A stretch of 64,000 nt of DNA from NCBI GenBank assembly GCA_009192285.1, contig CM018609.1, positions 947,282 to 1,011,281 on the forward strand, in the 5' to 3' direction. A program made the position numbers and the translations under genes. The first letter of the stretch is position 1. Each line of letters opens with the position of its first letter. Of the stretch, positions 36,250 through 47,644 are shown in pieces. The notes beneath the pieces are model-generated. The model was not told the origin of the DNA and did not search any database. It saw only the letters and a list, made by a program, of their open reading frames with translations. The DNA is from Morchella semilibera. Its lineage: Eukaryota > Ascomycota > Pezizomycetes > Pezizales > Morchellaceae.

Positions 36250-38626
36250 TTTCCCTGTTCTGACTGCTGAACGTCACGGCATTTTTAATCAAGACAGACC
36301 CATTGTCACAGTAAATATATACCGAAAACTATCGAGTCTCCCTTAGCCGCTTTTGCTTAGTGAAGACAAGAAACCCAAAACTGGTCTCGTCAACATATGG
36401 GTGTGTTTTTGGTGGGACGGTACTTTTGGTGGCCACACATGTAGATGAAAACGAGAAATTGGTGGGAATATTGTTTAGAGTATATTATATATTAAAGCTT
36501 TAAAAATTAATACAATAAGTCAGAAACGTCCCTCTTGAGTTATCCTAAAGGCTCCCAAATAATGGTTTTTAAAATTTTTAGGTCTGGGTTTTCTCGACAA
36601 CTGCCTAGCTCAGCAATTGCAAGGGAGCATGCAAAAGTGTCATTTTACCGGAGATACATCCGTTTGGGGTGTTTTTCATCTCGAGGCTAGCACGAGAGTA
36701 GATTGTCTCAGTGTCCATTTATCCTTTCTAGCTGAACTTGGATTACGTGACAGAGCGAAAGAGTTCAATTCATTGGCGCGTTCGGGTCGGGGTATATATA
36801 TATGTGATGTAGATAACATCGAAGACCATTTGGACTTATTACAGAGTTGTAGATATCCGACCATTGGAACTATATGATTAAGTGACTTAATTTGTGAAAA
36901 CACTTATAAATAATATTTTTAATGTACATTGGGCTGGAACGAGAATGATTGCATATTGTAGAAGAACTTGTTATATCTTTATACCATACGAATTATTGTA
37001 TATATATATATATATACCATTAAATTATTTCCGATCGCAAGCACTGGGGGAAAACAGGATGATCCCCAGGCCCCCACGGCGCTTAATCAAGCATGCTCAC
37101 TTGTGGATCGATTTCTCTGGTGACAGATATTCAGCTATCTCAAGGCAGAAGCCTAGCCCAAGTGAGGACCCGAGTGGCTATGCCACTTGCACTTATGTTA
37201 GCATTGTTATGATGCAGGTATTTCACTGAACTGTGGTTTATGATTCTTTCTGCACTTGATATACAGGTACATAGATGAACATATATAACGATAGGTCTAC
37301 GCGGGTTCTGGTTTTGAAATCTCAAATGAAAGGTTTAATTTCAAGTGAGTGTATGTATGGGCCGCTCTAGATCTTAATCTCTACACAGCCCAATTGACAG
37401 AAGGAACTGCCGAATATCTACGTATCGATACTACTGCTTAACCTAGCACAGGCAAAATATGGCTTGAGCATGACCTGGCTAGACGTTAATTTTGCAGGTT
37501 TGTAATTGGTCTCCTATAGACCCTCAGGTATCTAACAAAATACAGTTACACTTAGGATAGCAGATGTACATCTTGTATTTTATTGTATTAACAGACAGAA
37601 AAGTATACTCGGCTTTGAGTCAAGTTCTCTGAACATTTGAAACATAATCCGTAAACTTCTCCTACTTGCTTACAAGTATGGAATCGGGGAACTCTATCTC
37701 TTGTGTGGGCAGGATTTGCTGGTAGCTGAAACCGTCCCCAAGCCTCCAAATGCGCACAGATATGTACTCAGCCGCGGCCCCAAAGGGCTATAAAAAAGTG
37801 CTTAAGTGCTGGTTACAACTAAAATTCATTTTTGGCCCCACAAGGTCAATTCTGTTGAGGGCGCTCCTAATAACTAGACCCACGTATCGAGATCGGATAA
37901 GGAAGATTTAATGGCTATACCAAAGGGTTACTTTAAATTATTGGATAGATTGTGTGAGAGAAAGCAAGATCTGCACTTTGAGATCAGGGGCCTAGCTGCT
38001 GTAGCTATAAATCATGTTCAACGGGCACACCCAAGGCATATAAAGGTAAATGACAAATGTAAGCCTTGCCATTTCTAGAAGTTACCATGCATCCTATCGG
38101 TCCAAACAATAATACTCCAAAAGAAGACAAATGGTTGGTTCGATTTACTCCTGCTGGCCAGGCCACTATATCTAAGAGGAAATCTCTCTAGCTGATCAAA
38201 AGGAGTAACCAATGGTAGACACATAACCTGCGTAAAACTATCGGCCGGCCACGAAAAAGAAATATATGTGTATCTAGAGTTCTAAGTCAGTTCATGCGCA
38301 AAGCCTATCTATAGTTAGCCTTGAGTACTATATATCGCTGATCAACAATGATTAAGGCTGAGGAAACTAGTTGAAGAAGAGCCGCCGCGAAAAAGAAAAA
38401 AAGAAGCAAAAACAAAAAAAGCCATCAGTACTCTACCAGTGATGAATTTTCTTTTGGGCTTTGAATGATACTGGAAGCCATATTGTATAAAAGCTGTCAA
38501 GCTCCCCAGGCCCCACGCATGGCGTGACAAGATCGACTTACGTTAAGTTAAGAATCATTTGGCAAAGACACGAAGGCAACCAAAACAAAAAACAATAAGA
38601 AGAAGAAATACCCTCCGCTAGAATCG

Positions 38627-39844
38627 ATGCCGATTATTCTTCCTCTGATTATCTTTACAATTCTTTGTGTACACTTGGAAGGCGTTGTGGCAGACTGCGA
38701 TAGCGATGGCGACCGGCAGCCAGGATGGTTTACTCCTATGGACAACAGACGAGGCACCGCGAGCATTCTTTGGAGTTGTCTCTCCACTCTCTTCATCTGT
38801 CTATGGGTTACGCTTCATTTAAACGTCCCCGCAGCCGGCGAGACCCGCAACATCCATCTGCGCCGCAAGTTCAAATGGATGTTCATAGCCATTCTTTCTC
38901 CCGAATTTGTGGCGTGGAACGCAGCTCACCAGTGGTATCGAGCAAAAAGATCTTGTAAAGAAATGCATGAACTCCCAAATATATCATCATCGAGGTGGAC
39001 GATATCACACGCATTCTACGCAAACATGGGAGGGTTTACCTCAGGATCATTACCGATCGATGCAGACGACATTCGAGAACTAGTTAAAGTAGATGCTATA
39101 AGTCTTGATAGTATAATAAGCCAAAGGGAGATTCAAGATAAAAGTAAGGCAGATGGCCTAGAGAAATTTATCGCGTGTGTCCAGGCTACATGGTTTGCCG
39201 TACAGTTCTTTTATCGAGTTTACTATCAACAACCCATTACACAACTGGAACGAGCAACGCTGGGTTATATCTGGGGTGCACTAGTCACATTTTGTTTCTT
39301 ATGGAATAAGCCTCGCGACGTCTCGGTGGCCACGCCAATTTACCTGGTGCCGGGGAAAGATGGGGAGTTGCAGGAAACACTTGCGAAAAACCCAAGGCGG
39401 AAATTTTGTGGGCATACCGAGCATCGAATTTCCAACAACCGGTATACCTTTGGCTCGCATTTCAAGCCGTTCGACTGGTTGTTTGTAAGAAAGGTTGTAA
39501 TCAAAACCCTCGTCATGGTGGCTTTCACTGGAATTTACTTTGTTAAAAAGTGGAATTTTTGTTGGTCAACAAATATGGAATGGTATATCTGGGTCTGTTG
39601 CTCATCACTAGTTGCAGGGCTTGGATTTCTATGTATGTGGACATCGCACTTTTTGCAGTTGAGGAAAGAGTACTTCGATCACAGGAGGTGGTCCGCTCCT
39701 ATAGCTATGTGTGGGTTGATATTTGGTGTATATGCCTCCGCACGATTTGCTTTGCTTGTTGAGGCTTTCTGGTCTTTGAGGGAGGTCGATCCTTCGGTCT
39801 ATCTTGTCCTTAATTACTGGGACGACTACTTGCCCCATTTCTAG
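38627..39844 (+). CDS. fungal multi-pass integral membrane protein
   Basis: A single exon of 405 residues. An N-terminal signal-like segment (PIILPLIIFTILCVHL) is followed by a short lumenal stretch. RGTASILWSCLSTLFICLWV and LHLNVPA then mark a large Pezizomycotina family of membrane proteins with the conserved order GxxGTxxILWSC, HLNVP, RRKxKWMxIAILxPEFVxWxA. Further hydrophobic segments lie at about residues 210-235 (GYIWGALVTFCFLWNKPR), 290-310, 325-345 and 365-385. The loop between them (110-190) is hydrophilic, with DADDIRELVKVD. The function of the family is unknown. The gene is followed by a long pyrimidine tract. Confidence 0.85.
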   Translation: MPIILPLIIFTILCVHLEGVVADCDSDGDRQPGWFTPMDNRRGTASILWSCLSTLFICLWVTLHLNVPAAGETRNIHLRRKFKWMFIAILSPEFVAWNAAHQWYRAKRSCKEMHELPNISSSRWTISHAFYANMGGFTSGSLPIDADDIRELVKVDAISLDSIISQREIQDKSKADGLEKFIACVQATWFAVQFFYRVYYQQPITQLERATLGYIWGALVTFCFLWNKPRDVSVATPIYLVPGKDGELQETLAKNPRRKFCGHTEHRISNNRYTFGSHFKPFDWLFVRKVVIKTLVMVAFTGIYFVKKWNFCWSTNMEWYIWVCCSSLVAGLGFLCMWTSHFLQLRKEYFDHRRWSAPIAMCGLIFGVYASARFALLVEAFWSLREVDPSVYLVLNYWDDYLPHF

Positions 39845-39923
39845 TTCTATTTGTTTCAACCCGCATCGTTCTTTGTGACTTTCGAGTTATGCTATTGTAT
39901 TTCTCCCCCATCTTTATGTTTTT

Positions 39924-40096
39924 CCCTTAGTCTCCTCTCCTCTTCTCTTCCCTCCCCTCCCCTCCCCTCCCCTCCCCTTCCCTCCCCTTCCCTCCCCTTC
40001 TCTTCCCTTCTCTCTTTTTTTTTCCTTTTTCCTTTTTCCTTTTCCTTTTTCTTTTCTTTTTTTTTTTTTGGGGGGGGGGGTCGGTTGGGGGGGGGT
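39924..40096. repeat. long polypyrimidine tract ending in poly-G
   Basis: CCCCT/CCCTT units in tandem (about 39948-40010) pass into T-rich (C)TTTTT units and then into a run of ten G and a second run of seven G. It lies 80-250 bases downstream of the membrane-protein stop codon. Confidence 0.85.
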
Positions 40097-40274
40097 CAGC
40101 CGAGATGTCATGGAGGGTTGCATAACTCGTAAGATGTTATTCGAGCGTAAGATTGCGTACTTATATAGAAATTTATGGGTCTGTCTATTGATCCAATAAA
40201 ATGTATACTAAAGCAAATCTCAAGACATCACTTAAATATTTCTAGACCCCTTGGTCGTGGATGGCACTAATATA

Positions 40275-40408
40275 CTCGCTATCCACCATAAGAACCTGAA
40301 AATGCGAGTGACAAGGGCAGGGATAATTTTTATGGAGAATTGTCTTGGCCCCATACAAATATTGGCACCTGCATTTTCAGGTTCTTATGGTGCGCGGTGG
40401 ATAACGAG
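40275..40408. mobile_element. MITE, TA-flanked, 134 bp
   Basis: Terminal inverted repeats start CTCGCTATCCACCATAAGAA at the left; the right copy reads CTCGTTATCCACC, has an extra seven bases, then CATAAGAACCTGAAAATGC. TA dinucleotides flank both ends (40273-40274 and 40409-40410), as for Tc1/mariner-derived elements. It has no coding capacity. Confidence 0.8.
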
Positions 40409-42455
40409 TAAACTAATATATGCAGCCTTAAAAGCTATTAAGGTTGCATGCATCTGCCCCTTGCAGAGTCTATATCTATGCATATAAGCCTGTCTTTGAG
40501 ATGCGTGTGGATAAGCTTATATAAGAGATAAGCCTATATATATATATATAGCACCGTATAACCGTTTGCAATTCTTCACCTTGGGGCTGAAGTTACAGCT
40601 CTTGCTTACAAGATAGTCTTCTGGTGATACAAGTAGAGTTAATAACAGCCTCGCGCTCGTATAACTCCAAATGAGCCATATTAACATACCTCGTATATCT
40701 ATAAGTGTAGATACCTATATCTACACATTTTTCTTGGCGTTATATAATTATATATACAGGAAATGGTAAATGAGAATCGCACAGGCTACTTTAATTATAG
40801 GGCTACCCTTCAAAGAACACGACCCTGTATTAAGCCGAACTAGCTGCATGTGACCTCATAGCTGCCTAACCGCTCCAGATTGCTCCCGGCGGGTACTAGA
40901 ATGTGAACCTATTATATTAACAACATGCGTGATGGCGTGCGTGTGAGGGTTGGGTGGTAGTTGAAGTACTTGGCGTTGGCAATCACGGTGGGGCGCGCGG
41001 TGTGCTTAAGTTTATACGGTATGTGTATGAAGTACACCTACCGGAATATGGGTTAGATTGAGTTCATCCAGGGACTGGTAGGAGGCATGCAGGACTTTTG
41101 TTTGTGCCCCTCCTAGGTGACCAAAGTTTCATCTGCAGCTGGTATTCCTGGTGTAGTCAAAATGCTACCAGCTCTTTAGAAATTCACTAATATTTCTGAT
41201 TATTCATTATACATATACTGTCTCAAATTTGCAAAGGGTGGCGCCCCGACGTGACCCGGTGGGACCCGTTTGAAGCACTTGGATCATGATATATCACTCG
41301 ACAAATGGAAACGATGCTTTTTGGCGTTTTTTTTTTGTTTACTTCATTTATTGCATGCAGCCCTATGCTTTTTAGCGTTGATTGGTTGATTAATAGCTCA
41401 ATATGCCTTACCTCCTCGTACCCGATGAAGGGTGAAATAAAATAAAGTAATAAAAGTCTCACTATTCCGTCTCGGGAGGTGAAGATCAGCATAAGTTCTT
41501 GTACTTCTGTCTTCTATCCATAGGTCTTGGTGTGTGGGGACGCCCTGGTGGCTCTGTGAAAGTTCTTTGCTAGCCGGATCGATTTCGCCGGTTCTGAAGA
41601 GGAAGAAAGATTCAGATGTATTATATGGTTTTTAGATATGCTTTAGGTTGGAAATATATAAATACATTATATGCATCGTGGTTTCGTTTCCTGTTCTCTG
41701 CACCTAACTATAACGGTGCATCAACTTGTGCGTTTGCTGAGATTAAACACGATACTTTACGGGCGCTTTTACCAATACATTTTGCCTAGTCTCATTACTA
41801 GGCTTTTGTCACTCGTTACTCGTTGCATCTTCCTATACGAAAATTCAATTCGTTTTAAACACTCCCAGTGTCTCTCCCGCTATAAGCTCCCGACTACGCG
41901 ACTACCAATGTCTCCTCCGATGCTCTTCTCTCGATGGTCTGGTTCGTTGACACATTGCATCCAGAAGTTAAAAGCAGCAAAGAAACGATTGGTAACATAC
42001 TCCAGCTCTGCACAAGCTCCTTCACTATACTGATGTAAACAAAACAAAACAAAAAAAACCTCCTTCACTAACAGCTCAAGAGCGTAAGCTCTAATCTATC
42101 CGGTGTGTCACAACCTCTCACTCGACTGACTCTCCCCGGTATAAACTCTTCCCCGGCATTGGCCATTACACCAGAGCTAAAGAGGGGTGTCTTTACAATT
42201 AATTACTAAGACCCGTTGGGGGAACAGAAACTTTCCCACAAGGAGGTTTGTAACACGTGTTGCTTCACAGACTATCACTCGGCTCTACAGGCAGTCTCAT
42301 ACACCGTTCGCTCCATCGTTGGCAATATCAGCCCCTGTAATCTACAAGCATGGTATTAAGAGATGGGGTAGGTTTCCTCCATATGATCCTCAATCCCTTA
42401 CCCACCGTACGCGTTCTGCTTTCGCCGGTAGGCACCTAAGACTGAATACCGAAAC

Positions 42456-42945
42456 TAGTGATGGGCACCAGAGTAATCTCAATGCTTTTGGGCAATAAGG
42501 CGAGGTGGGACATCACCGGTAATAGATGTGTCGAGACCCATTGTCTTTTTCTACTATGCAATTCGATATTACAAATTCCCAAATCAGGGTTAGGGATGGC
42601 AACAGACGTTTAATTTACTAATAATTGTATGCACCTGACAAGACGGGGAAAGCCTTGGACAGGTCTTGTCCTTTCTTATATCTTTCAATTCTGGTCTTGG
42701 AGGCCTCGAGACTTCATGGTCCTGTAGCTCTGGCGCTAAAAATAGCGAGTTGGGTTCTGTTGCCAAACCTAACCCTTGCTTAGGAATTTTTAATATCAAA
42801 TTATGTGATGGGAAAGGTCAAAAAAGTCTCGAGACAAATCTCGGGATATCTTTGACTAGTCTTGTCTTTTCTCGCCTCGTCGCCACCCACGTCTCGTCTT
42901 ATTTTGCTCAAAGTTTCGAGATAACTTGTCTCGTGCCCATCACTA
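42456..42945. mobile_element. hAT-like MITE, 490 bp
   Basis: The termini TAGTGATGGGCACCAGA and (reverse complement of the right end) TAGTGATGGGCACGAGA match at 16 of 17 positions. The family resembles the element at 56439-56817. The interior repeats CTCG/CGAG words. No 8-bp target duplication is visible (flanks ACCGAAAC and CTTTGGCG), so one end may have been rearranged since insertion. Confidence 0.65.
42586..42776. repeat. inverted repeat nested inside the hAT-like MITE
   Basis: AGGGTTAGGGATGGCAACAG at the left and the complementary TGTTGCCAAACCTAACCCT at the right end. The arms agree except for three central bases. It may be a second element (TAGGGATGGCAACAG termini are hAT-like) inserted in the first. 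Confidence 0.55.
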
Positions 42946-43833
42946 CTTTGGCGCTAGAGTCTCATGAGCGCACGAGTTCTGGGGTTTAATCTGGTTAAAC
43001 TAGGCCCTTGTATCGAGGCTTCGAGATTAGAGTAAAAAACCGTAATACAAGACAGGTTCTGTCCAAGTCTCGGCTCGTCTTGTCGAGCGGTGGATAGTGT
43101 GCACTTATATGTAATCACTCGTGCTAACCCGCTATTCGAGTGCCGATCGCGGTTCCTTTTTCTATCACTACTCGCCGTCACAGACAGCTCCTCAAAGGGT
43201 CATTTCAGCCATCCAACATTCAACAGGGTGGCCACAGGACTCATCGTGGTCTTTGTTGTAATATCGCTTCCGAGCATAGTCAATTGAACCAATGTGCCTA
43301 GAAGTATGTGACTTTCTTACGATTATATTGGACACCCCCCCGTACTCAACTTAGGTTAACAAAAACTATATACATCAAAAGTCAGAACGTCGTTCGAGTA
43401 GCGCCGGAGAAGAATAATTTGAGATATTTGGTGTGGGATGAAAAAGGGTGCGAGGAGGGGCCGGGGGTGAAGATTTGGACGGAATGGATGAAGGGAAGGT
43501 TCGAAAGAGAGGGGGATAGTGAGGAGGAAAAGCAAGAGGAGAGGGAACTTCAATACGGATGGGGCGAATTGGAAAGAGAAGAGAGGTAAATTGTATGATA
43601 CAAGTAAGGAGAAGGTCCGATGAATGATGAGTCTCGAGACAGTGAGCGCGTCGGATGAGTAGAGAGAAAGGTGTGTGGCTGAGGTTGAGTTTTGGAGGGC
43701 GGGGTTTTTAATATGGTTTCTTTTGTGTTTTCTTTTGTTTTGTTTTGTGTTTTTGTGTTTTCTTTAACTGGACCTCGGGAAGTGGAGGAAAGGTTCTGCC
43801 ATAGCCTGCGGGCTGCATGCATGTATGAAGTAT

Positions 43834-43850
43834 CAATCAATCAATCAATC
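43834..43850. repeat. AATC tetranucleotide microsatellite
   Basis: Four CAAT/AATC units in tandem. Confidence 0.8.
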
Positions 43851-45700
43851 AAAGTCAGAACGTAAGAAGCGCCGAGCGCGCGCCGAGTGATGGCCTGTGA
43901 TTTAAATTAGCAGTAATTGTACCAGCCAAGACAATAATTAAAAGGATTTCATGCTTCGTCTACTCCCAGATGGAGGCCACATACGTGTGTATGTGGGATA
44001 TAGGGGTTATTGGTAGAGAGATAATTGAGAGGGTGTATAAAAGGACCTACGGGAGGGTGTATATATATCGGTAAATAAACTCGCTGGGTCCTAACTGCGG
44101 GTTCAGGTTCAGGGTCATGATCAGGGTTAGTAGTACATATCGTGTGGGGAGAATCCCACTAGTACTGTAACTACTAGGAAAAGTAGTCCCCCACGCACCC
44201 ACAGTCCACCAACATGTACGGTTCATAGGTAGCAACAGATGTAGGATGGACTGGGCTTTTGAGTACATGTCACTGTCCTAATAGGAGTAGTGCAGGGTTG
44301 GGGCCCGGATAGCTATATAGGTTTATACTTGACAGTGCTCGGAGTCCATTGATCAGGATGTCTAGAGTCACAGAAGAGAGGCGAGCCCCCGTCTTACTCT
44401 ACTGTATATATAATTCTCATTGTAGTAGCCTGTTATCGTTCTCTGGCCTCTAGCTAATGTCAAAATGCTAGTATACCTATATAAGGGCTGAGCATGTGCT
44501 TTATACATAGCTTATAGTTGTAGTTGTATTGCCTTTATCTTTAGGACCTCGTCTCAGGGGGTGGGAGTTCTGTCCGTTCTGTCCGTTCTAGAGTATACCT
44601 ATATACTGGAGACCACTATTGTTTGGGCGGGGGTGGGATCTACCCCCGAACTCTGTCGTATTCCACCCCTCGGGTACGAAATGCCCCCAGTAAATTATGA
44701 AACCCTGACCCTCAGTATATACTGACTTATTGAATACTTGAGAATCTCTATTGCTTCTATCCCTAATACCTCGCTAACTAACTGCCTGGTATATGCAGGA
44801 ATAGAAGAGCTTCTATAGCCACGGAAAGTGTTCCAATAGGCCTACTAGCTACTACTACATGGCAGCAACAGTCATCATATGGGGCATCTTGATCAATGGA
44901 TCAGGGTCGATCGGAGCAGTGTCTCTATCCACAACTGTGGGTGGTAGACTGTGATTAATTCATGAATTCAATAGATGTGATATTGTGGCTTGCAATGGGT
45001 CACGATGATTGGCACAGGGATGAGTGAGTGGGCAGATCTCCAATATAATTATATTATAATTAATATTATATTCCTATATTGCAAGGGATCAAGTCAACGA
45101 TAAATTTTAACTAATTAGCGATCAATGTTTAATACGCAGACTTATACGTTAATTATCATGTTGCCATATTGTTAAACCCCGGGTTATCATGTCTCACGGT
45201 AAAGGACGTGCAGATGCGGCGCAGAATATCAACTTTCAATCGTTAAATAAATTGCTTGCCCCGTGCACCGAGACTTTATATTAATTAAATCAATGGCTGC
45301 ATGCGCCTACATACATTTCCGGCAGTTTCACAACCAGACCGGTAAACCAAGTGCCATATATATATATGAAGTATATGCTTTATTGGAGCGGGGATGAACC
45401 GGGGATAACATATATAAAAGGTCGGGACGCTACCTGAATATTTGATATCATCCATACCATTGTTCATTCATTCGTTCGTTGATTCGCAGATAGACACTTC
45501 AATATTCAGACAGCAGGCCTGAATTAGACAGACAGCTTCACAATATCGTATATATATAAACAGGAAACAGAATATATTAAAGAAATACTATATATATATA
45601 CCAGACTTCTACCCCCTACAACTCCCATACAACACTCCCTTAGTTTGTACCAGGCCAGTCATTGATATACACATCAGATATATACTCCAAACCTCAAGCC

Positions 45701-46607
45701 ATGGTCAAGCTACAATATGCACCGACCTGGTCCCTCCTCCTCCTCGCCATCCTCTTCGCTCAGCCCGCAAACGCGTCAAAGCAATCCCCCGGCCGAGCAC
45801 CGGCCTCCCCGCGGACACCTTCCCCCGCTGCCCGCCGTGCCGGAACGTACGTACCCCTCCCCCACTTTCCTCCTACATGATATGACAATCACCAACATTC
45901 CCCCCTAAACTTAGTCCCCCGCCCTCACCCCCTCCAGAACACCCATATGACGTCGACCCGGACGTCACCTGGTGGTGTGGCGATAGCCCTCTCGACACTC
46001 CCCCCGTTTATACCCCGAGAGCAAGCACCCCATCAACTACCTCTTTACGCCCACTGCTGTCTCCACCGCCGTCGCTGCACTAGTCGGTACAACCCGCGGA
46101 AACTTCAAGAAGTATCCGGGAAAGTTTATGAATAGCGACTCGATGGGCGGCCGGTTGATGCCTGAGATCGGGACGAGGGAGGATATGGAATTGAAGTATT
46201 TTCCCATCATGAGCGATGGGGTCAAGTGGGCGCCGGTGAGTTTAACCTGAAGCTGGTGGTTTGATGAGCGGAGGTGGAGAGCTGATGAGAGGTGCGCGGG
46301 GAGGGCAGCAATCGAAGAGGGCGGATCAGGACGCGGGGAACTTTAGGGTCGTGTATTGGCTCTCTATGGATAAGCGGACGGTAAAGTTCTTGGGGCTGGT
46401 GGGTTTCTTATGTGGGTCGATATGTGGGCTGGTTTCTAACGGGCCCGGAAGGTTTACCATCCGGAAAAGTCGGCGATATTGAGGCGCTGTAGAAAGTATA
46501 TGTCAAAGGAGCTGAGGCAGGAACGGACCAGGAAGCAGGGGGGAAACGGGAATGGCGGGGCAAATGCGGGGAGAGGGAGGGTAAAGGTTGTTCTAAGGAG
46601 TGCATAG
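45701..46607 (+). CDS. small secreted protein, possible microbial-RNase (N1/T1-like) fold
   Basis: Probable exons are 45701-45850, 45987-46235, 46309-46398 and 46452-46607: 214 residues with every phase 0. The start codon sits in a good context (GCCATGG). Residues 1-26 form a signal peptide (LLLLAILFAQPANASK), followed by a Pro/Arg-rich region. The mature core reads HPINYLFTPTAVSTAVAAL, DMELKYFPIMSDGVKWAP, NFRVVYWLSMDK, KFLGLVYHPEK and ends in a basic Gly/Arg-rich tail. The order [YF]P-[IL]-x2-G, then RVVY, then G-L-V-Y-H recalls fungal secreted RNase-like proteins, but this is a motif impression only. Introns 2 and 3 are clear (GTGAGT donor; TTCTAAC branch and AAG acceptor). The first intron's borders are the least certain: an acceptor at 45914 would break the frame. 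Confidence 0.6.
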
Positions 46608-47594
46608 GGCGGTGGGGCTAGATATTGGGTTTGGGTCAACAAGTTGCGGACGGGAGGGAAATATAAAGAATAGTTATACTTGCGGTTATAATTATGCATG
46701 AGTGCAGTGCTTTATTGGTATACTGAAGCTTTTTGGGTTGCGGTCTTGCACGAAGTCAGAGATAAGACCGCAATCAATCAAGAAACCTGACCCAAGGCGG
46801 GATTCCCCGATTGGTGCGAGTGATTGTCCATGAATGGCTACCCCCAAGTTCGAGCTCTAGTGTTTTATGCTGGGAGCAGATCTGGGGAGAACAGGACCTA
46901 TAACAGACTCGAGGTATGAGGATAAATTAAAGCTCTTGACTGGTAGGTCAGGAATTGGTATCGGGGAGATTGCCAACCCAAGCCCTAGTCGAGTTCGCCA
47001 TATGCACACAGCTCAATGCAATGGGGGTCTATCTTGGGGCCAATTGCAAGCTGTGATTCACAAACATTATTGGGACCTTTTCCGGCTACCTGTTCTTCGG
47101 GTCTGGGATTTTCGCCCCGGACGTACCGGGGGATTGCAGCGGTTCTCCACATGCGTTTATATTGGCTAATTATTTGATTACTGATCTTCGCGGGTATAAT
47201 TAGCAGGACCATCTATAATCTCTCGCCTTATTGGTCTAAGATATGTCTTGTAATGACATCATCCATGGATCCATTATTTAAACCCTGTATGGCAACATGA
47301 TAGATCTAACACCCAGAAGATCCTAGGTGTGGTTTTGGCATTGTAGGTGATAGTTTATAACGGTAGTTTAATTCTGTGCACTTGAAATAATATCATAGTT
47401 TCTAGAAAGGGTGCGAGTGTCCCGTCAACTCAAGTTCGGGCTGAGTGTCTATCAGATAGGATTTGTGGCACTTATATATAGAGCAAGCCCAGTAGAGACG
47501 TTAGCGATATCCAATCCTACTGGTGGGTCAGATCAATTGGCTATTTGGCAGCGGAGAGCTCTCTTTTATAAGTTGCAGGTACATCCACGGTAGT

Positions 47595-47644
47595 ATAAAT
47601 ATATACAAGCTGCAGCTTGATAAATATATACAAGCTGCAGCTTG
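47595..47644. repeat. 25-bp tandem duplication
   Basis: The 25-bp unit, beginning ATAAATATATACAAGCTGCA, occurs twice without a spacer. Each unit contains the palindrome CAAGCTGCAGCTTG. Confidence 0.9.

Larger units (their letters stand above)
36066..38626. other. intergenic region with a strong hairpin
   Basis: No protein gene is supported. An open stretch at 36617-36877 ends in a plausible-looking helix but has no ATG start and no recognised homology. Several TA-rich runs (36181-36194, 37000-37015) are present. Confidence 0.5.
40097..45700. other. gene-poor region with MITEs (5.6 kb)
   Basis: Contains the two inverted-repeat elements listed separately, an AATC microsatellite at 43834-43850 and TA-rich DNA near 45040-45065. 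The open stretch 43308-43589, acidic at its C-terminus, lacks any recognised homology. No gene is supported. Confidence 0.5.

Noticed and set aside
36617-36877. Open frame with a helical, ankyrin-like end
   Set aside because: It starts at TTG, is short and has no clear repeat consensus.
43308-43589. Open frame ending in an acidic, Trp-containing stretch
   Set aside because: No ATG in a good context, no homology recognised and it begins in repeat-like DNA; could be a relic exon but unsupported.
45915-46020. Apparent frameshift in the secreted-protein gene
   Set aside because: Using donor 45851 and acceptor 45986 gives an in-phase gene, so a mutation need not be assumed; the first intron is marked as uncertain.
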